Notes: a model not told the origin generated them from the sequence alone. 64,000 nucleotides of DNA from Planctomycetales bacterium (GCA_026400835.1 JAPLOA010000051.1:1-64000); one strand, 5' to 3'. Positions 35,710 to 44,662 are shown, counted from the stretch's first letter. Translations and numbers: made by a program.

Positions 35710-36705
35710 TCAGCTACAGAAACGCTTTGAGATCTCGTAGTAGATCGGAATGCCGGCGATAAGATTAAAAGGAAAGGTGATTGCGAGGGCTGCGGTGAGA
35801 TAAAATGTCGGGTTCGCCTCCGGCAGCGTCATACGTACGGCTGGAGGTGCGGCGATGTAAGAAGCACTTGCGGCCATCGCCGCCAGCACGGTGCAACCGC
35901 CGACGGAAAGTCCTGCCAGGGAGCCAAGGTATGCGCCGACTGTACCGTGAACGATGGGCATCAGAATTCCAAAACCCAACAGAAAAAGTCCTGCCTGTTT
36001 GAGATCGCCAAGTCGATTACCAGCGGCGAGGCCCATCTCCAGAAGAAAGATTGTCAGCAACCCTTTGAACAGCCCCTCAAACACAGGCTGGACTGGTTTC
36101 CATCCCGATTCACCGACTGCGGTACCAATGATTAGCCCTCCGACCAGCAGCATCATTGATCGAGAAGTCAGTAGTTCGTGCATGATTTCTCGGACCGGTC
36201 GTGCAACCTGGCCGGTGCCGTCCGGGTTTGCTTTGGCCGCCGCCGACATCTGAAAGGCACCAATTGCGAGAGCGATCTGGATCCCGGGAATCTCCAGCAG
36301 CGTCAGCAGAGTTGGCATGAATCCCTCAGCCGGCGCCCCCACCGATGCCGTAAACTGTTGAGCCGCGATAAATGTCACCGCCGATACTGAACCATAATGA
36401 GCAGCAATTCCGGCTGAATCCGCGATACTGAACCGCCCCATCTTCCGCAAAACCAGGTAAGCTGACACCGGTGTCAGGCACCCCAGCAGAATTGTTACTA
36501 ACGCCGGGCCCGAGATTGCAGCCAGCGAACTATGGGAAAGTTCAACGCCTCCCTTCAAACCCAGAGCAAACAAAAGGTAAATTGACAGGGCTGTGTAGAG
36601 GTCTCTGGGCAGAGACAGTTCGCTGCGAACCAGCCTGGCAAATACCCCTAAAGCAAAGGACAATGTCAGTGGCGAACACAGATTAATCCTGAGAACATCC
36701 AGCAT
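35710..36705 (-). CDS. sbtA: SbtA sodium-dependent bicarbonate transporter
   Basis: A protein of 331 residues with about ten membrane segments in two inverted halves. Family marks are N-L[11 protein letters not shown] near the start, then [24 protein letters not shown], and [14 protein letters not shown], which in the structures of cyanobacterial SbtA lies by the substrate site. It imports bicarbonate with sodium. The ATG at 36705 has GGGGG 6 nt upstream. It is the first gene of an sbtA-sbtB-carbonic anhydrase operon and divergent from a winged-helix gene across a 28-bp palindrome. Confidence 0.93.
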   Translation of the reverse strand: MLDVLRINLCSPLTLSFALGVFARLVRSELSLPRDLYTALSIYLLFALGLKGGVELSHSSLAAISGPALVTILLGCLTPVSAYLVLRKMGRFSIADSAGIAAHYGSVSAVTFIAAQQFTASVGAPAEGFMPTLLTLLEIPGIQIALAIGAFQMSAAAKANPDGTGQVARPVREIMHELLTSRSMMLLVGGLIIGTAVGESGWKPVQPVFEGLFKGLLTIFLLEMGLAAGNRLGDLKQAGLFLLGFGILMPIVHGTVGAYLGSLAGLSVGGCTVLAAMAASASYIAAPPAVRMTLPEANPTFYLTAALAITFPFNLIAGIPIYYEISKRFCS

Positions 36706-36735
36706 GCAAACCCCCGTCGGATATTTTGCGAAACT

Positions 36736-36763
36736 CAATACACGAAACATATTTCGTGTATTG
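36736..36763. promoter_or_regulatory. perfect 28-bp palindromic operator candidate
   Basis: Arms CAATACACGAAA (36736-36747) and TTTCGTGTATTG (36752-36763) are exact inverted repeats around a CATA spacer. The site lies 31 nt before the sbtA start and about 38 nt before the winged-helix gene start, in the region where both promoters must be. It is the natural binding site for a dimeric regulator, most simply the divergent winged-helix protein. Confidence 0.75.
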
Positions 36764-36801
36764 TTTATCGTGTGTTTGTGTTCAACACAAGAACAGCAGC
36801 G

Positions 36802-37149
36802 ATGAAAAAACGCAGAAAAAGCGAAATCGAGAATCCTGGCGCGACTTCAGTGAACGCATCGCCAGCCGGAGTTGCTGGCTGGACGTTTCTGACGAACCAT
36901 TCGCATGTGTTGCTGTGCCTGTATCGAAACGCCGAGATCACTTTGCGAGAAGTCGCGGTGCTGGTGGGTATCACGGAGAGAATGGTGCAGAAGATCGTGG
37001 CCGAGCTGGTCGAAGCCGGTTTCCTTGAGGTCACGAAGGTTGGCCGCCGAAACAGCTACGAGATCACTCTGAATAAAACATTGCGGCATCCGCTTGAGTC
37101 GCATTGCACCATTGGTGATATGCTGAAAAATCTAAGCCGGAATCGCTGA
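36802..37149 (+). CDS. small winged-helix transcriptional regulator, divergent from sbtA
   Basis: A protein of 115 residues. After a polar N-terminus ([20 protein letters not shown]) comes the winged helix: [38 protein letters not shown] (helix-turn-helix, ~55-78) and a wing with V-G-R-R-N-S-Y-E-I. It resembles MarR/AsnC-like small wHTH proteins without a separate effector domain. A GTG at 36772 would add ten residues and start only 8 nt beyond the palindrome. No strong Shine-Dalgarno sequence is seen. Likely regulates itself and sbtA-sbtB-CA. Confidence 0.8.
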   Translation: MKKRRKSEIENPGATSVNASPAGVAGWTFLTNHSHVLLCLYRNAEITLREVAVLVGITERMVQKIVAELVEAGFLEVTKVGRRNSYEITLNKTLRHPLESHCTIGDMLKNLSRNR

Positions 37150-37192
37150 CCGGACCGCCTCACACTCAGGAATCAAGCCCATCCTGGACCTC

Positions 37193-37315
37193 GGCAGCCT
37201 GCTGCCGCTTTGGTGCATGCAGCCTGCTGCAAACTCCTGAGTTCAGAATCTGACGAGCTCGAAACGGTTATCCACAGCAGGCTGTGGAGGGGAAAGCTGC
37301 AGCAGGCTGCAGCAG
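37193..37315. repeat. cluster of GCAGCCTGCTGC palindromes
   Basis: Several copies of a short palindromic word in both orientations: GGCAGCCTGCTGCC at 37193-37206, GCAGCCTGCTGC at 37219-37230, CAGCAGGCTG at 37275-37284 and GCTGCAGCAGGCTGCAGCAG at 37296-37315. The outer pairs can form a large cruciform or RNA stem. The rest of the gap 37150-37447 holds no gene. Confidence 0.6.
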
Positions 37316-37447
37316 ACCCAAGAGGATCGAGAAATACACGGCTTGACTCGCGGTCTCAATTCGTTTTCACGCACACTTTCCCGAGGCTGGCTTCCTCGGT
37401 AAGCTGAACGCATCAATTCATGGTGATGGTTTTGCTCGAGGTTGATT

Positions 37448-40400
37448 ATGCATCGCACGTTTTCAAAGACGCTGCTGGTTGCGGCCGGTTTGCTGTTGGC
37501 GACTTCTCAGACATTGCATGCTCAGGATGCTTTGCCGGAGACAATAGAGTTCAATCGCGATATTCGCCCGGTCCTGTCGGATAACTGTTTTTTCTGCCAC
37601 GGCCCCGACAAGAATAAACGTGCAGCCGACCTGCGTCTGGATACCGAAGCCGGTCTACACGGCAAAGACGGACAGCATGGAGCCATCGTGGCTGGCAAGC
37701 CTGACGACAGCGAAATGATCAGGAGAATCATCTCCACAGATCCCGAGCAAAAAATGCCTCCGGCGCATTCGGGAAAATCACTCTCCGAACGAGATGTTCA
37801 GTTGCTGAAACGTTGGATTGAACAGGGCGGGAAATTCGAAGGCCATTGGGCCTTTCTTCCAATCCGAACGGCCGAAACAGCAGCGGGTCCGGTGCCCAAC
37901 GGCATCGATCAGCTCGTTCACAACAGCCTCGCTGAACACGGACTGACCAGTTCCGCCGAAGCCGACCGGATCACCTTGATTCGTCGCCTGAGTTTTGACT
38001 TGATTGGATTGCCGCCGTCAGAGAAAGAAGTCACCGACTTTGTTGCGGATCAATCTCCTGAGGCTTACGAAAAACTCGTCGATCGCCTCCTGCAGTCTCC
38101 ACACTTTGGAGAACGGCTGGCGATGTGGTGGCTGGATCTCGTCCGATACGCCGATACGGTTGGCTATCACGGCGATCAACCAATGAGCGTTGCACCGTTT
38201 CGAGATTATGTGATCGCATCGTTCAATGCGAACAAACCGTTTGATCAGTTTACGATCGAACAGCTTGCGGGCGATCTGCTGCCTGATGCCACTCGCGAGC
38301 AGCGCATTGCTTCGGGCTACAACCGCCTTGGAATGATGAGCGCGGAAGGGGGCGTGCAGGACAAAGAGTATCTGGCGAAGTATATCGCAGAGCGAGTTCG
38401 CAACACGTCCGGTACCTGGCTGGGGATCACTCTGGGATGCGCTGAATGTCACGACCATAAGTTTGACCCGCTGACAGCGAAAGACTTTTATCGTTTTCAG
38501 GCGTTCTTCGCTGACATCAAGGAACGCGGTCTCTATTCCGGTGCAAATAGTGATGGCAACTGGGGACCGTTTGTCAAAGTTCCGACGGAGCAACAGGCCG
38601 CAGATCTGGCAAAACTTGATGAGCAGATTGCTTCCGTGAAGAAGGTCCTGGAAACCGATACGGCCGAACTGACCGCCGCACAACTTGAGTGGGAGAAAAC
38701 TCAGATTCCCTGGACGCCGCTCACGGCCGATACGATGGTATCGCTTGAAGGTGCAAAACTAACGCTACGCGCAGACGGAGCGATCCTCGTCTCAGAAAAG
38801 AACGGCGCAACAGACACATATACTTTGACGTTCTCCAAACTGCCGCCAGCGGTGACCGCGCTCCGACTCGAAGTGTTGCCGGATGATTCGCTGCCCAACA
38901 AAGGGCCGGGGCGAGCAGGCAACGGAAACTTTGTCCTTTCGGAAATCATCCTGAAGGTCAAAGAAGGTGAAACGGAACCGGTCGCGGTTCCTCTACAAAA
39001 TGCGTCGGCCACTTACGAACAAATCGGGGCCGCTGATGGAAACCCTTATAAAAAGTGGGCCGTGGAAGCCGCTATCGATGGTGATGCGAAAGGAGCCAAG
39101 TGGGGCTGGGCGATCATGGAAAAGGCCGGTCAGCCAAACTTCGCCGTGTTCGAAACCGCCAGTGACCTGACGCTGAAGGAAGGCGCGACGCTGACGATTA
39201 CGTTGGCTCAGAATCTGGATAATCCCGGACACAATCTCGGTTGCTTTCGTCTGTCTGCTGCGACGGCCGCTCGACCGATCAAAGCGTCAGATGCTCCACC
39301 GGCCAATCTGCTGGCCATTCTGGGAACTCCAGTGGAGCAGCGAACTGATGCTCAGAAAACAGAGCTGACGACGTATTATCGCACGGTGGCTCCGCTGCTG
39401 AATCCAGCCCGCGAACAACTTGCCACGCTGGAAAAGCAGCGTACAGACCTCAACAACGCGATCCCGTCAACGCTCGTGACGGAAGCTGTGTCCCCGCGAA
39501 TGGTGCGAATCCTGAAGCGAGGCAACTGGATGGATGACACTGGCGAAGTGGTGACTCCGGCGTTCCCGACTGTGTTTGCTGAAGCTCCTCCCGCTGACAA
39601 AGTTCTCAATCGCCTCGATCTGGCGAAGTGGATTGTTTCACCGGAAAATCCTTTGACCGCTCGAGTTGTCGTGAATCGGTTGTGGAAGATCTATTTTGGA
39701 GCCGGTCTGTCACGCAAGCTGGATGACCTGGGTGCTCAGGGCGAATGGCCAAGTCATCCGGAGCTGCTGGACTATCTTGCCGAAGATTTTCGCAGCCACG
39801 GCTGGGATCTTAAACGTACCATCAAGTCGATGGTAATGTCGCAAACCTATCGTCAGTCATCCTTGACCAGTCCGCCTGTGCGAGAAGCCGATCCGTACAA
39901 TCGCTGGCTTGCTCGACAATCAAGATTCCGCCTGGATGCCGAACTCGTGCGTGACAATGCTCTGGCCATTAGCGGATTGCTGGTGAATTCGATCGGCGGA
40001 AAAAGTGTAAATCCTTATCAGCCGGCCGGGTATTGGGCCTATCTCAACTTTCCAACTCGCGAATGGCAGAACAGCACGGGCGAAGCGCTTTATCGGCGAG
40101 GTCTCTACACTCACTGGCAGCGTCAGTATCTGCATCCGAGTCTGCTGGCATTCGATGCTCCAAGTCGCGAAGAATGCACGGCCGATCGGCCTCGTTCGAA
40201 TACACCCTTGCAGTCGCTCGTTCTGCTGAATGACCCAAGCTACGTTGAAGCCGCGAGAACTTTTGCGGAGCAGATTCTTCGCCAGAACGGTTCCACACGT
40301 GACCGGCTGGATTTTGCCTTCCGCCGAGCATTATCGCGACCAATTCAGGACGACGAAGCTCAGGTTCTGGAACAACTTCTGACGACTCATGTGACCGAAT

Positions 40401-40546
40401 ATCAGGCTGACGCTGCCGCCGCTGCGTTGTTGATGACTGTGGGTGAAAAACCGATGCCCGCGGATCTGCCAACTCCGGAGTTATCGGCGTGGACCAGTGT
40501 CGCCCGCACGATTTTGAATCTGCACGAAGTCATTACAAGGAACTGA
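37448..40546 (+). CDS. PSCyt1-DUF1549-DUF1553 exported cytochrome protein
   Basis: A protein of 1032 residues with signal peptide (KTLLVAAGLLLATSQTLHAQ). The haem domain PSCyt1 has N-C-F-F-C-H-G-P-D (~45) and K-M-P-P. Next comes DUF1549 (LIRRLSFDLIGLPPSEKEV ... FGERLAMWWLDLVRYADTVG, with C-A-E-C-H-D-H-K at about 340). The middle part (~430-620) contains coiled and beta-rich segments, and DUF1553 closes the protein (VVVNRLWKIYFGAGLSRKLD; RPRSNTPLQSLVLLNDPSYV). The DUF1501 gene follows 5 nt later, so this is the one complete DUF1549/DUF1553-DUF1501 operon in the window. The function of these pairs is unproven; a role in breakdown of complex substrates has been proposed from genome context. Confidence 0.94.
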   Translation: MHRTFSKTLLVAAGLLLATSQTLHAQDALPETIEFNRDIRPVLSDNCFFCHGPDKNKRAADLRLDTEAGLHGKDGQHGAIVAGKPDDSEMIRRIISTDPEQKMPPAHSGKSLSERDVQLLKRWIEQGGKFEGHWAFLPIRTAETAAGPVPNGIDQLVHNSLAEHGLTSSAEADRITLIRRLSFDLIGLPPSEKEVTDFVADQSPEAYEKLVDRLLQSPHFGERLAMWWLDLVRYADTVGYHGDQPMSVAPFRDYVIASFNANKPFDQFTIEQLAGDLLPDATREQRIASGYNRLGMMSAEGGVQDKEYLAKYIAERVRNTSGTWLGITLGCAECHDHKFDPLTAKDFYRFQAFFADIKERGLYSGANSDGNWGPFVKVPTEQQAADLAKLDEQIASVKKVLETDTAELTAAQLEWEKTQIPWTPLTADTMVSLEGAKLTLRADGAILVSEKNGATDTYTLTFSKLPPAVTALRLEVLPDDSLPNKGPGRAGNGNFVLSEIILKVKEGETEPVAVPLQNASATYEQIGAADGNPYKKWAVEAAIDGDAKGAKWGWAIMEKAGQPNFAVFETASDLTLKEGATLTITLAQNLDNPGHNLGCFRLSAATAARPIKASDAPPANLLAILGTPVEQRTDAQKTELTTYYRTVAPLLNPAREQLATLEKQRTDLNNAIPSTLVTEAVSPRMVRILKRGNWMDDTGEVVTPAFPTVFAEAPPADKVLNRLDLAKWIVSPENPLTARVVVNRLWKIYFGAGLSRKLDDLGAQGEWPSHPELLDYLAEDFRSHGWDLKRTIKSMVMSQTYRQSSLTSPPVREADPYNRWLARQSRFRLDAELVRDNALAISGLLVNSIGGKSVNPYQPAGYWAYLNFPTREWQNSTGEALYRRGLYTHWQRQYLHPSLLAFDAPSREECTADRPRSNTPLQSLVLLNDPSYVEAARTFAEQILRQNGSTRDRLDFAFRRALSRPIQDDEAQVLEQLLTTHVTEYQADAAAAALLMTVGEKPMPADLPTPELSAWTSVARTILNLHEVITRN

Positions 40547-40551
40547 TACCG

Positions 40552-41979
40552 ATGTTGAACTTACCCTCTGAAATCGCGCGACGGTCATTTCTGCGGAATT
40601 CAGGTCTCAGCCTGGGTTCGATGGCTCTGGGTTCCATGCTGGCGCAGCAGACGAGAGCGTCTCAGCAGGAAGTTCCCAAGTGGTCGGGTGTTATCCAGCC
40701 GACGCATTTCGAACCCAAAGCCAAACGCATTATCTGGCTGTACATGGCCGGCGGGATGACTCATATCGACACGTTCGATAACAAGCCGAAGCTCGCTGAA
40801 CTCCATGGCAAGCCGATGCCGGAGTCGGTCACCAAAGGCCAACAGATCGCGCAGCTGCAGGGAGCACAGCTGAACTGCTTTGGTCCGCAACACGCATTCA
40901 AGCAATGGGGAAAATCAGGACAGTCAATCTCCGAAATCTGGCCGCTGCTCGGCGAAAAATGCGCTGACGACATGTGTATTGTTCGTTCGCTGCATACCGA
41001 TGCGATCAATCATGATCCGGCTCATACGTTTATGAACACCGGGACGATGATTGCGGGGCGACCAGCGATGGGATCCTGGTTGCTGTATGGACTCGGATCT
41101 GAATCCGAAAGCCTGCCGGGATTTGTCGTGATGGTTTCCACCGGCAAGTATGGCCAGCGTCAGCCCATTGCGGCTCGCCAGTGGCATTCCGGTTTTCTGC
41201 CGGGCCAGTTTCAGGGCGTTGAGTTCCGCGGAACCGGCGATCCGGTGCTGTATGTCGGCAATCCAAAAGGAGTGAATTCCAAGCAGCAACGCGATGTCGT
41301 CGATGCGGTTCAACGCCTGAATGGCCTGGCGAATAATCGGCTCGATGATCCCGAAATTGCAACTCGCATCAGCCAGTATGAATTGGCGTTTCGAATGCAG
41401 TCGAGTGTTCCGGAGCTAATGGATGTCAGCAACGAACCGGCTCACATCTTCGATCTCTATGGCACAAAGGGCGGGGATGGCTCTTTCGCGTCTAACTGCC
41501 TGCTGGCTCGTCGACTGGCCGAACGTGGAACTCGTTTCATTCAGCTTTATCATCGTGACTGGGACCACCACGGTGCGGTGAAGGAACACTCGGCCGGAAC
41601 CGCGAAAGAAGTGGATCAGGGCGTCGCGGCATTGATCACCGACCTCAAGCAGCGTGATATGCTGAAAGACACGATCATTGTGTTTGGCTCGGAGTTTGGA
41701 CGCACGCCGATGGCTCAGGGGAATGGCCGCGACCATCACCTTGCCGGATTCACAATGTGGTTCGCTGGTGGCGGATTCAAGCCGGGAATCAGCTACGGCA
41801 ATACAGATGAGTTCGGATATCACGCTGTCGAGAACCGCGTGTCTGTCCACGATATCCATGCCACGTTGCTGCATCTGATGGGTATTGATCACATGAAATT
41901 TACGTACAAGTTTCAGGGACTGGATTCGAAACTTACTGGGGTTGAGGAATCAACGGTGGTGAAGGATCTTTTGGTCTGA
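40552..41979 (+). CDS. DUF1501 family exported protein (4), operon partner of the cytochrome
   Basis: A protein of 475 residues. The Tat signal is IARRSFLRNSGLSLGSMALG. Family blocks are IIWLYMAGGMTHIDTFDNKP, VFGSEFGRTPMAQGNGRDHH and TMWFAGGGFKPG. The D-P-A-H-T-F-M-N-T-G and P-K-G-V-N blocks match the DUF1501 protein at 641. The ATG at 40552 has AAGGA 10 nt upstream, within the last codons of the cytochrome gene, so translation is probably coupled. Confidence 0.94.
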   Translation: MLNLPSEIARRSFLRNSGLSLGSMALGSMLAQQTRASQQEVPKWSGVIQPTHFEPKAKRIIWLYMAGGMTHIDTFDNKPKLAELHGKPMPESVTKGQQIAQLQGAQLNCFGPQHAFKQWGKSGQSISEIWPLLGEKCADDMCIVRSLHTDAINHDPAHTFMNTGTMIAGRPAMGSWLLYGLGSESESLPGFVVMVSTGKYGQRQPIAARQWHSGFLPGQFQGVEFRGTGDPVLYVGNPKGVNSKQQRDVVDAVQRLNGLANNRLDDPEIATRISQYELAFRMQSSVPELMDVSNEPAHIFDLYGTKGGDGSFASNCLLARRLAERGTRFIQLYHRDWDHHGAVKEHSAGTAKEVDQGVAALITDLKQRDMLKDTIIVFGSEFGRTPMAQGNGRDHHLAGFTMWFAGGGFKPGISYGNTDEFGYHAVENRVSVHDIHATLLHLMGIDHMKFTYKFQGLDSKLTGVEESTVVKDLLV

Positions 41980-42191
41980 ACGGCATCGACCCAAACTGTG
42001 CCCATAAAGCGTAACGGCGCATGCCGTCCGGTGAGTGGGCAGGTACTGCGCGCCCGGAGCCATACATCCACGTTGCCCGACCTGTCCTTAGGTCGGGAGT
42101 CCGCGACAGGATGACTGCCAGTTCTCTAGCAACTCCGTCTGGCCCCTGCGTGTTTGCCCATACGTTTTGGCAGCGGAGCTGCTGCGCAGCC

Positions 42192-42346
42192 CGCAGCCGG
42201 GGCCATCCACACTCAGCACCCAAGCTACAATTCATTACGCCAGATTTCTCGGGCCCCTCTTTCAGCCTACTGAACAGCCACTGATTGCAGGGCAAGCTTC
42301 GCCGTTGCGTTGAATCTTGCAGCTGGCGTAATGCGATTGGCAGACC
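42192..42346. repeat. 155-bp direct repeat, copy 1 (copies the 3' end of the Y1 transposase gene)
   Basis: From GCAGCCGGGGCCATCCAC to GGCAGACCGG. The same 155 bp, with two changes noticed, recurs at 42377-42531, 185 bp further on. Its last third corresponds to the final codons of the transposase gene at 42450. The remaining space 41980-42191 has no gene; it contains inverted G+C-rich words (CCCGACCTGTCC and GGTCGGGAG). Confidence 0.85.
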
Positions 42347-42376
42347 GGGGGGCAGTGATGCAGCCGGGGACATCTG

Positions 42377-42531
42377 CAGCCGGGGCCATCCACACTCAGC
42401 ACCCAAGCTACAATTCATTACGCCAGATTTCTCGGGCCCCTCTTTCAGCCTACTGAACAGCCACTGATTGCAGGGCAGGCTTCGCCGTTGCGTTGAATCT
42501 TGCAGCTGGCGTAATGCGATTGGCGGACCGG
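42377..42531. repeat. 155-bp direct repeat, copy 2 (overlaps the transposase gene 3' end)
   Basis: This copy includes the stop and last ~27 codons of the Y1 transposase gene (ending at 42450). It is therefore the likely source, and copy 1 a duplicated 3' end plus downstream flank. Confidence 0.85.
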
Positions 42532-43490
42532 CGTTTTCCAAAGTGCTCGACCGCGTGCAGCCAGAGTTCTGCCGACAGATTCAGTCGATCCAGAATCGGT
42601 GGAGCATTCTTCGGGATCGCTCCTCGTTTCCCAGGTTTCAACTGGCGGCCGGTCCAGTCGAGCAGTTGCAGGTATTCTGCCAGCGTCATGAACAGGCAAC
42701 CCTTGTTTGAAGCTCGCCGACTGGAGCATTTCTCACGAGCCTTCTTCTGTTTCGGCTCCAGTTCCACAGGAGCAAGCCAGCCTGCGTTCGAGCCATGCTC
42801 GATTCGCACGTCCTTTGCATCCGCCGTCGAAACGTCATGGGCAGACTTGAGATCGACAATGCGTTCTTGAGCACTCGTGAAGTCGCTCTTCTCCGGAGTT
42901 GCTGCCAGACCGGCTCGCACCGGGTTCAGATCCACATAAACCATGCACGCCGCGATTGCCGCTTCATCCAATAGAACCGTCGCCTTAAAGCGACCCTCCC
43001 AGAATCGCCCGGTGCATGCGTCTTCGGCATTCGCCATGCGAGCAATCACTTCCGAAGTGCATCGCATGAACCATGAAACGCTGGACAGGCGAGCCCGCAG
43101 TTCGGCCAGAGTTTTCTCATCGGCCATAACGTGATTGAGATCCGTGTCAGCAGGCTCCGCCGGGGAGCCATCCTTGTTCCGCCGCTGAGGAAACAGATAC
43201 CACCACCGCCGAGCGGCCTCTTTGTCACTCCATGTTTTCACCACATCCGGCCGACTTCTCAGGATGACATGGAGATGATTGGACATCACCGAGAATCCGA
43301 GCACATCGACACCGAAGATCCCCGCCAGAAACTCCAGCCGATTGCGCATCCACTGGCGTCGATGCTCATAGTTCTTCCCCGTGAGCTCATCGACTCCGCA
43401 CAGAAATCCACGCCTCACGCAACGATTGACGCAATGCACAACCTGGATCTCACCCGACGACAATATCTCACGCCGATTGACTCGTGCCAT
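42450..43490 (-). CDS. REP-associated tyrosine transposase (Y1/IS200-like)
   Basis: A protein of 346 residues. The HUH-type Y1 nuclease core is present: M-S-N-H-L-H-V-I-L-R with the metal-binding histidines 72 and 74, and the catalytic tyrosine at about 185 in A-C-M-V-Y-V-D-L-N-P-V-R-A-G. The C-terminal third is a planctomycete-type extension (CLFMTLAEYLQLLDWTGRQL ... HAVEHFGKRRSANRI). RAYT proteins move or maintain REP palindromes in trans; several REP-like families are in this window. All key residues are present, so it may be active. Its 3' end is duplicated downstream. GGGAAAG lies before the ATG. Confidence 0.92.
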   Translation of the reverse strand: MARVNRREILSSGEIQVVHCVNRCVRRGFLCGVDELTGKNYEHRRQWMRNRLEFLAGIFGVDVLGFSVMSNHLHVILRSRPDVVKTWSDKEAARRWWYLFPQRRNKDGSPAEPADTDLNHVMADEKTLAELRARLSSVSWFMRCTSEVIARMANAEDACTGRFWEGRFKATVLLDEAAIAACMVYVDLNPVRAGLAATPEKSDFTSAQERIVDLKSAHDVSTADAKDVRIEHGSNAGWLAPVELEPKQKKAREKCSSRRASNKGCLFMTLAEYLQLLDWTGRQLKPGKRGAIPKNAPPILDRLNLSAELWLHAVEHFGKRRSANRITPAARFNATAKPALQSVAVQ

Positions 43491-43688
43491 GGCTTCTTTC
43501 CCAATTCAATTGCGGTTGCTTGACGTACCGTAGGGTACTTCTCTAACTCCGAACTGTCAATTTAGTTTGGATGGCCCCGGTGTTCGTCAATTAGATTACA
43601 CCTGCAGGATTGTCGACACAGCGTTCGCTGCCGAGGTCGATGTGACCGGAGTAGTGAACGACATGGTGCTTCGACGCGTCGGTCGGTT

Positions 43689-44165
43689 TCACCGGAGGGA
43701 GTTAAGCGATGACGTTTTTCTTCGTTCAAAGCCACCGATTTTGGGCAGAGATGTGTGTTGGAACGCGATCTTGGGCGACGTGAGCATCGAGTCCTTCAGG
43801 CAGGCTTTCCGGTAGGACACTATGCATTTCGGCCGGCTGAATACAGGCAAATGCCTGCACACGGCCAGTCGCTCGAATAATCGCCGACCTCCTGTAGTTG
43901 GATCGACGCAGGGCGTGATCCCCGAAACTTCGCAAGCCTGTTCTGCATCCAGTAGGATGCCAACTCGGCAATCGTTGGCGTTATAGGTCATGGTGACTCT
44001 ACTGCCGTCCAACATCGGGAAGAGAATCGGCTGGTCTTCGTTCTTCCATGTGTTGATGCTGCGCATGCCCCACGATTCTGGATCTTGAAATGTTTCCCTC
44101 AATACAACTGTCCAATCGTCGCTTCGGATTGCCCGATATGCATTTAACGCCGAAAACACTCCCAA
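43689..44165 (-). pseudogene. degenerate third Rhs junction fragment
   Basis: Within this frame, 43959-44039 encodes DQPILFPMLDGSRVTMTYNA followed by N-D-C-R-V. This is the same 28-residue segment that ends the Rhs core at 48527 and its copy at 45891. The stop/restart and the M-P-K-T-T-Y-V-W-D module that should follow are missing; an unrelated sequence (GILLDAEQACEVSGITPCVD...) continues instead. It begins where the candidate immunity gene at 44144 ends. I read it as the decayed end of the cassette array. Flanking sequence 43491-43688 has no convincing gene. Confidence 0.55.
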
Positions 44166-44662
44166 TAATACAACTCTTCATGTACTGGCTCTTTGAAGCC
44201 CAGCGCGTGTGCTCGATCTATTAAGGTCTGCCCAGACTGAAGCTGCGGAAAGACATTTCCGCCCGTGTCGGTCCAGTTTTGGGGTTTTGGCACGTGTTCC
44301 CCATATTTGAGTCGCACTCCCAAGGCGAACATCGCCGGTGGAAATTGCTGATCCGCTGCCTTCGAAACCCAATAATAACCACCTGCAACATCTGGGCTTC
44401 CCGGCCAGAACATGATCCTGTTGATCTGATCTATATGATTCTCTTTCCAGCGTGCATATTCAAACTGTTGCTCTGGATTACCCAGCGAAGCACGCACCCA
44501 CATGAGCCCGCCCGGAGCATAGGCATACGAGAAGACCGCGACGACGAAGGTTGAGCTCCAAAACGCCGCTCTCCGGAACGCTCTTCTTCCACGAAATGCA
44601 CTTGCACCTAAGAAAACAAAAAGGAGGACCCAAGTTGCTATTGGTACAAGACTGATTGGCAT
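44144..44662 (-). CDS. small membrane protein with Sel1-like part, candidate immunity protein for Rhs tip 2
   Basis: A protein of 172 residues from the ATG at 44662 (the frame is open to 44716). Two hydrophobic segments open it (MPISLVPIATWVLLFVFLGA and A-F-W-S-S-T-F-V-V-A-V-F-S-Y-A-Y-A). The soluble part has a Sel1-like stretch, Y-Y-W-V-S-K-A-A-D-Q-Q-F-P-P-A-M-F-A-L-G-V-R-L. It follows the second Rhs tip gene by about 110 nt on the same strand. Position right after a polymorphic-toxin tip is what defines immunity genes, but nothing in the sequence proves it. Family not recognised beyond this. Confidence 0.55.
   Translation of the reverse strand: MPISLVPIATWVLLFVFLGASAFRGRRAFRRAAFWSSTFVVAVFSYAYAPGGLMWVRASLGNPEQQFEYARWKENHIDQINRIMFWPGSPDVAGGYYWVSKAADQQFPPAMFALGVRLKYGEHVPKPQNWTDTGGNVFPQLQSGQTLIDRAHALGFKEPVHEELYYWECFRR

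Noticed and set aside
36772-36801. GTG start giving a ten-residue longer winged-helix regulator
   Set aside because: The extra residues are unlike the family and there is no Shine-Dalgarno sequence. It cannot be fully excluded, because the ATG start is also weak.
37268-37276. Perfect DnaA-box word TTATCCACA
   Set aside because: A single copy, without a cluster, dnaA/dnaN neighbours or an A+T-rich unwinding region. It lies within the GCAGCC repeat cluster and is probably chance.
41933-42541. 202-codon frame on the minus strand with an internal duplication
   Set aside because: The duplicated peptide is just the translation of the 155-bp DNA repeats in a non-coding frame. It overlaps the transposase gene and has no start signal.
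43567-43815. 82-codon frame on the plus strand after the Rhs region
   Set aside because: No ribosome binding site, no recognised family, and it lies opposite the Rhs remnant frame. It could be part of an unknown decayed gene but cannot be supported.
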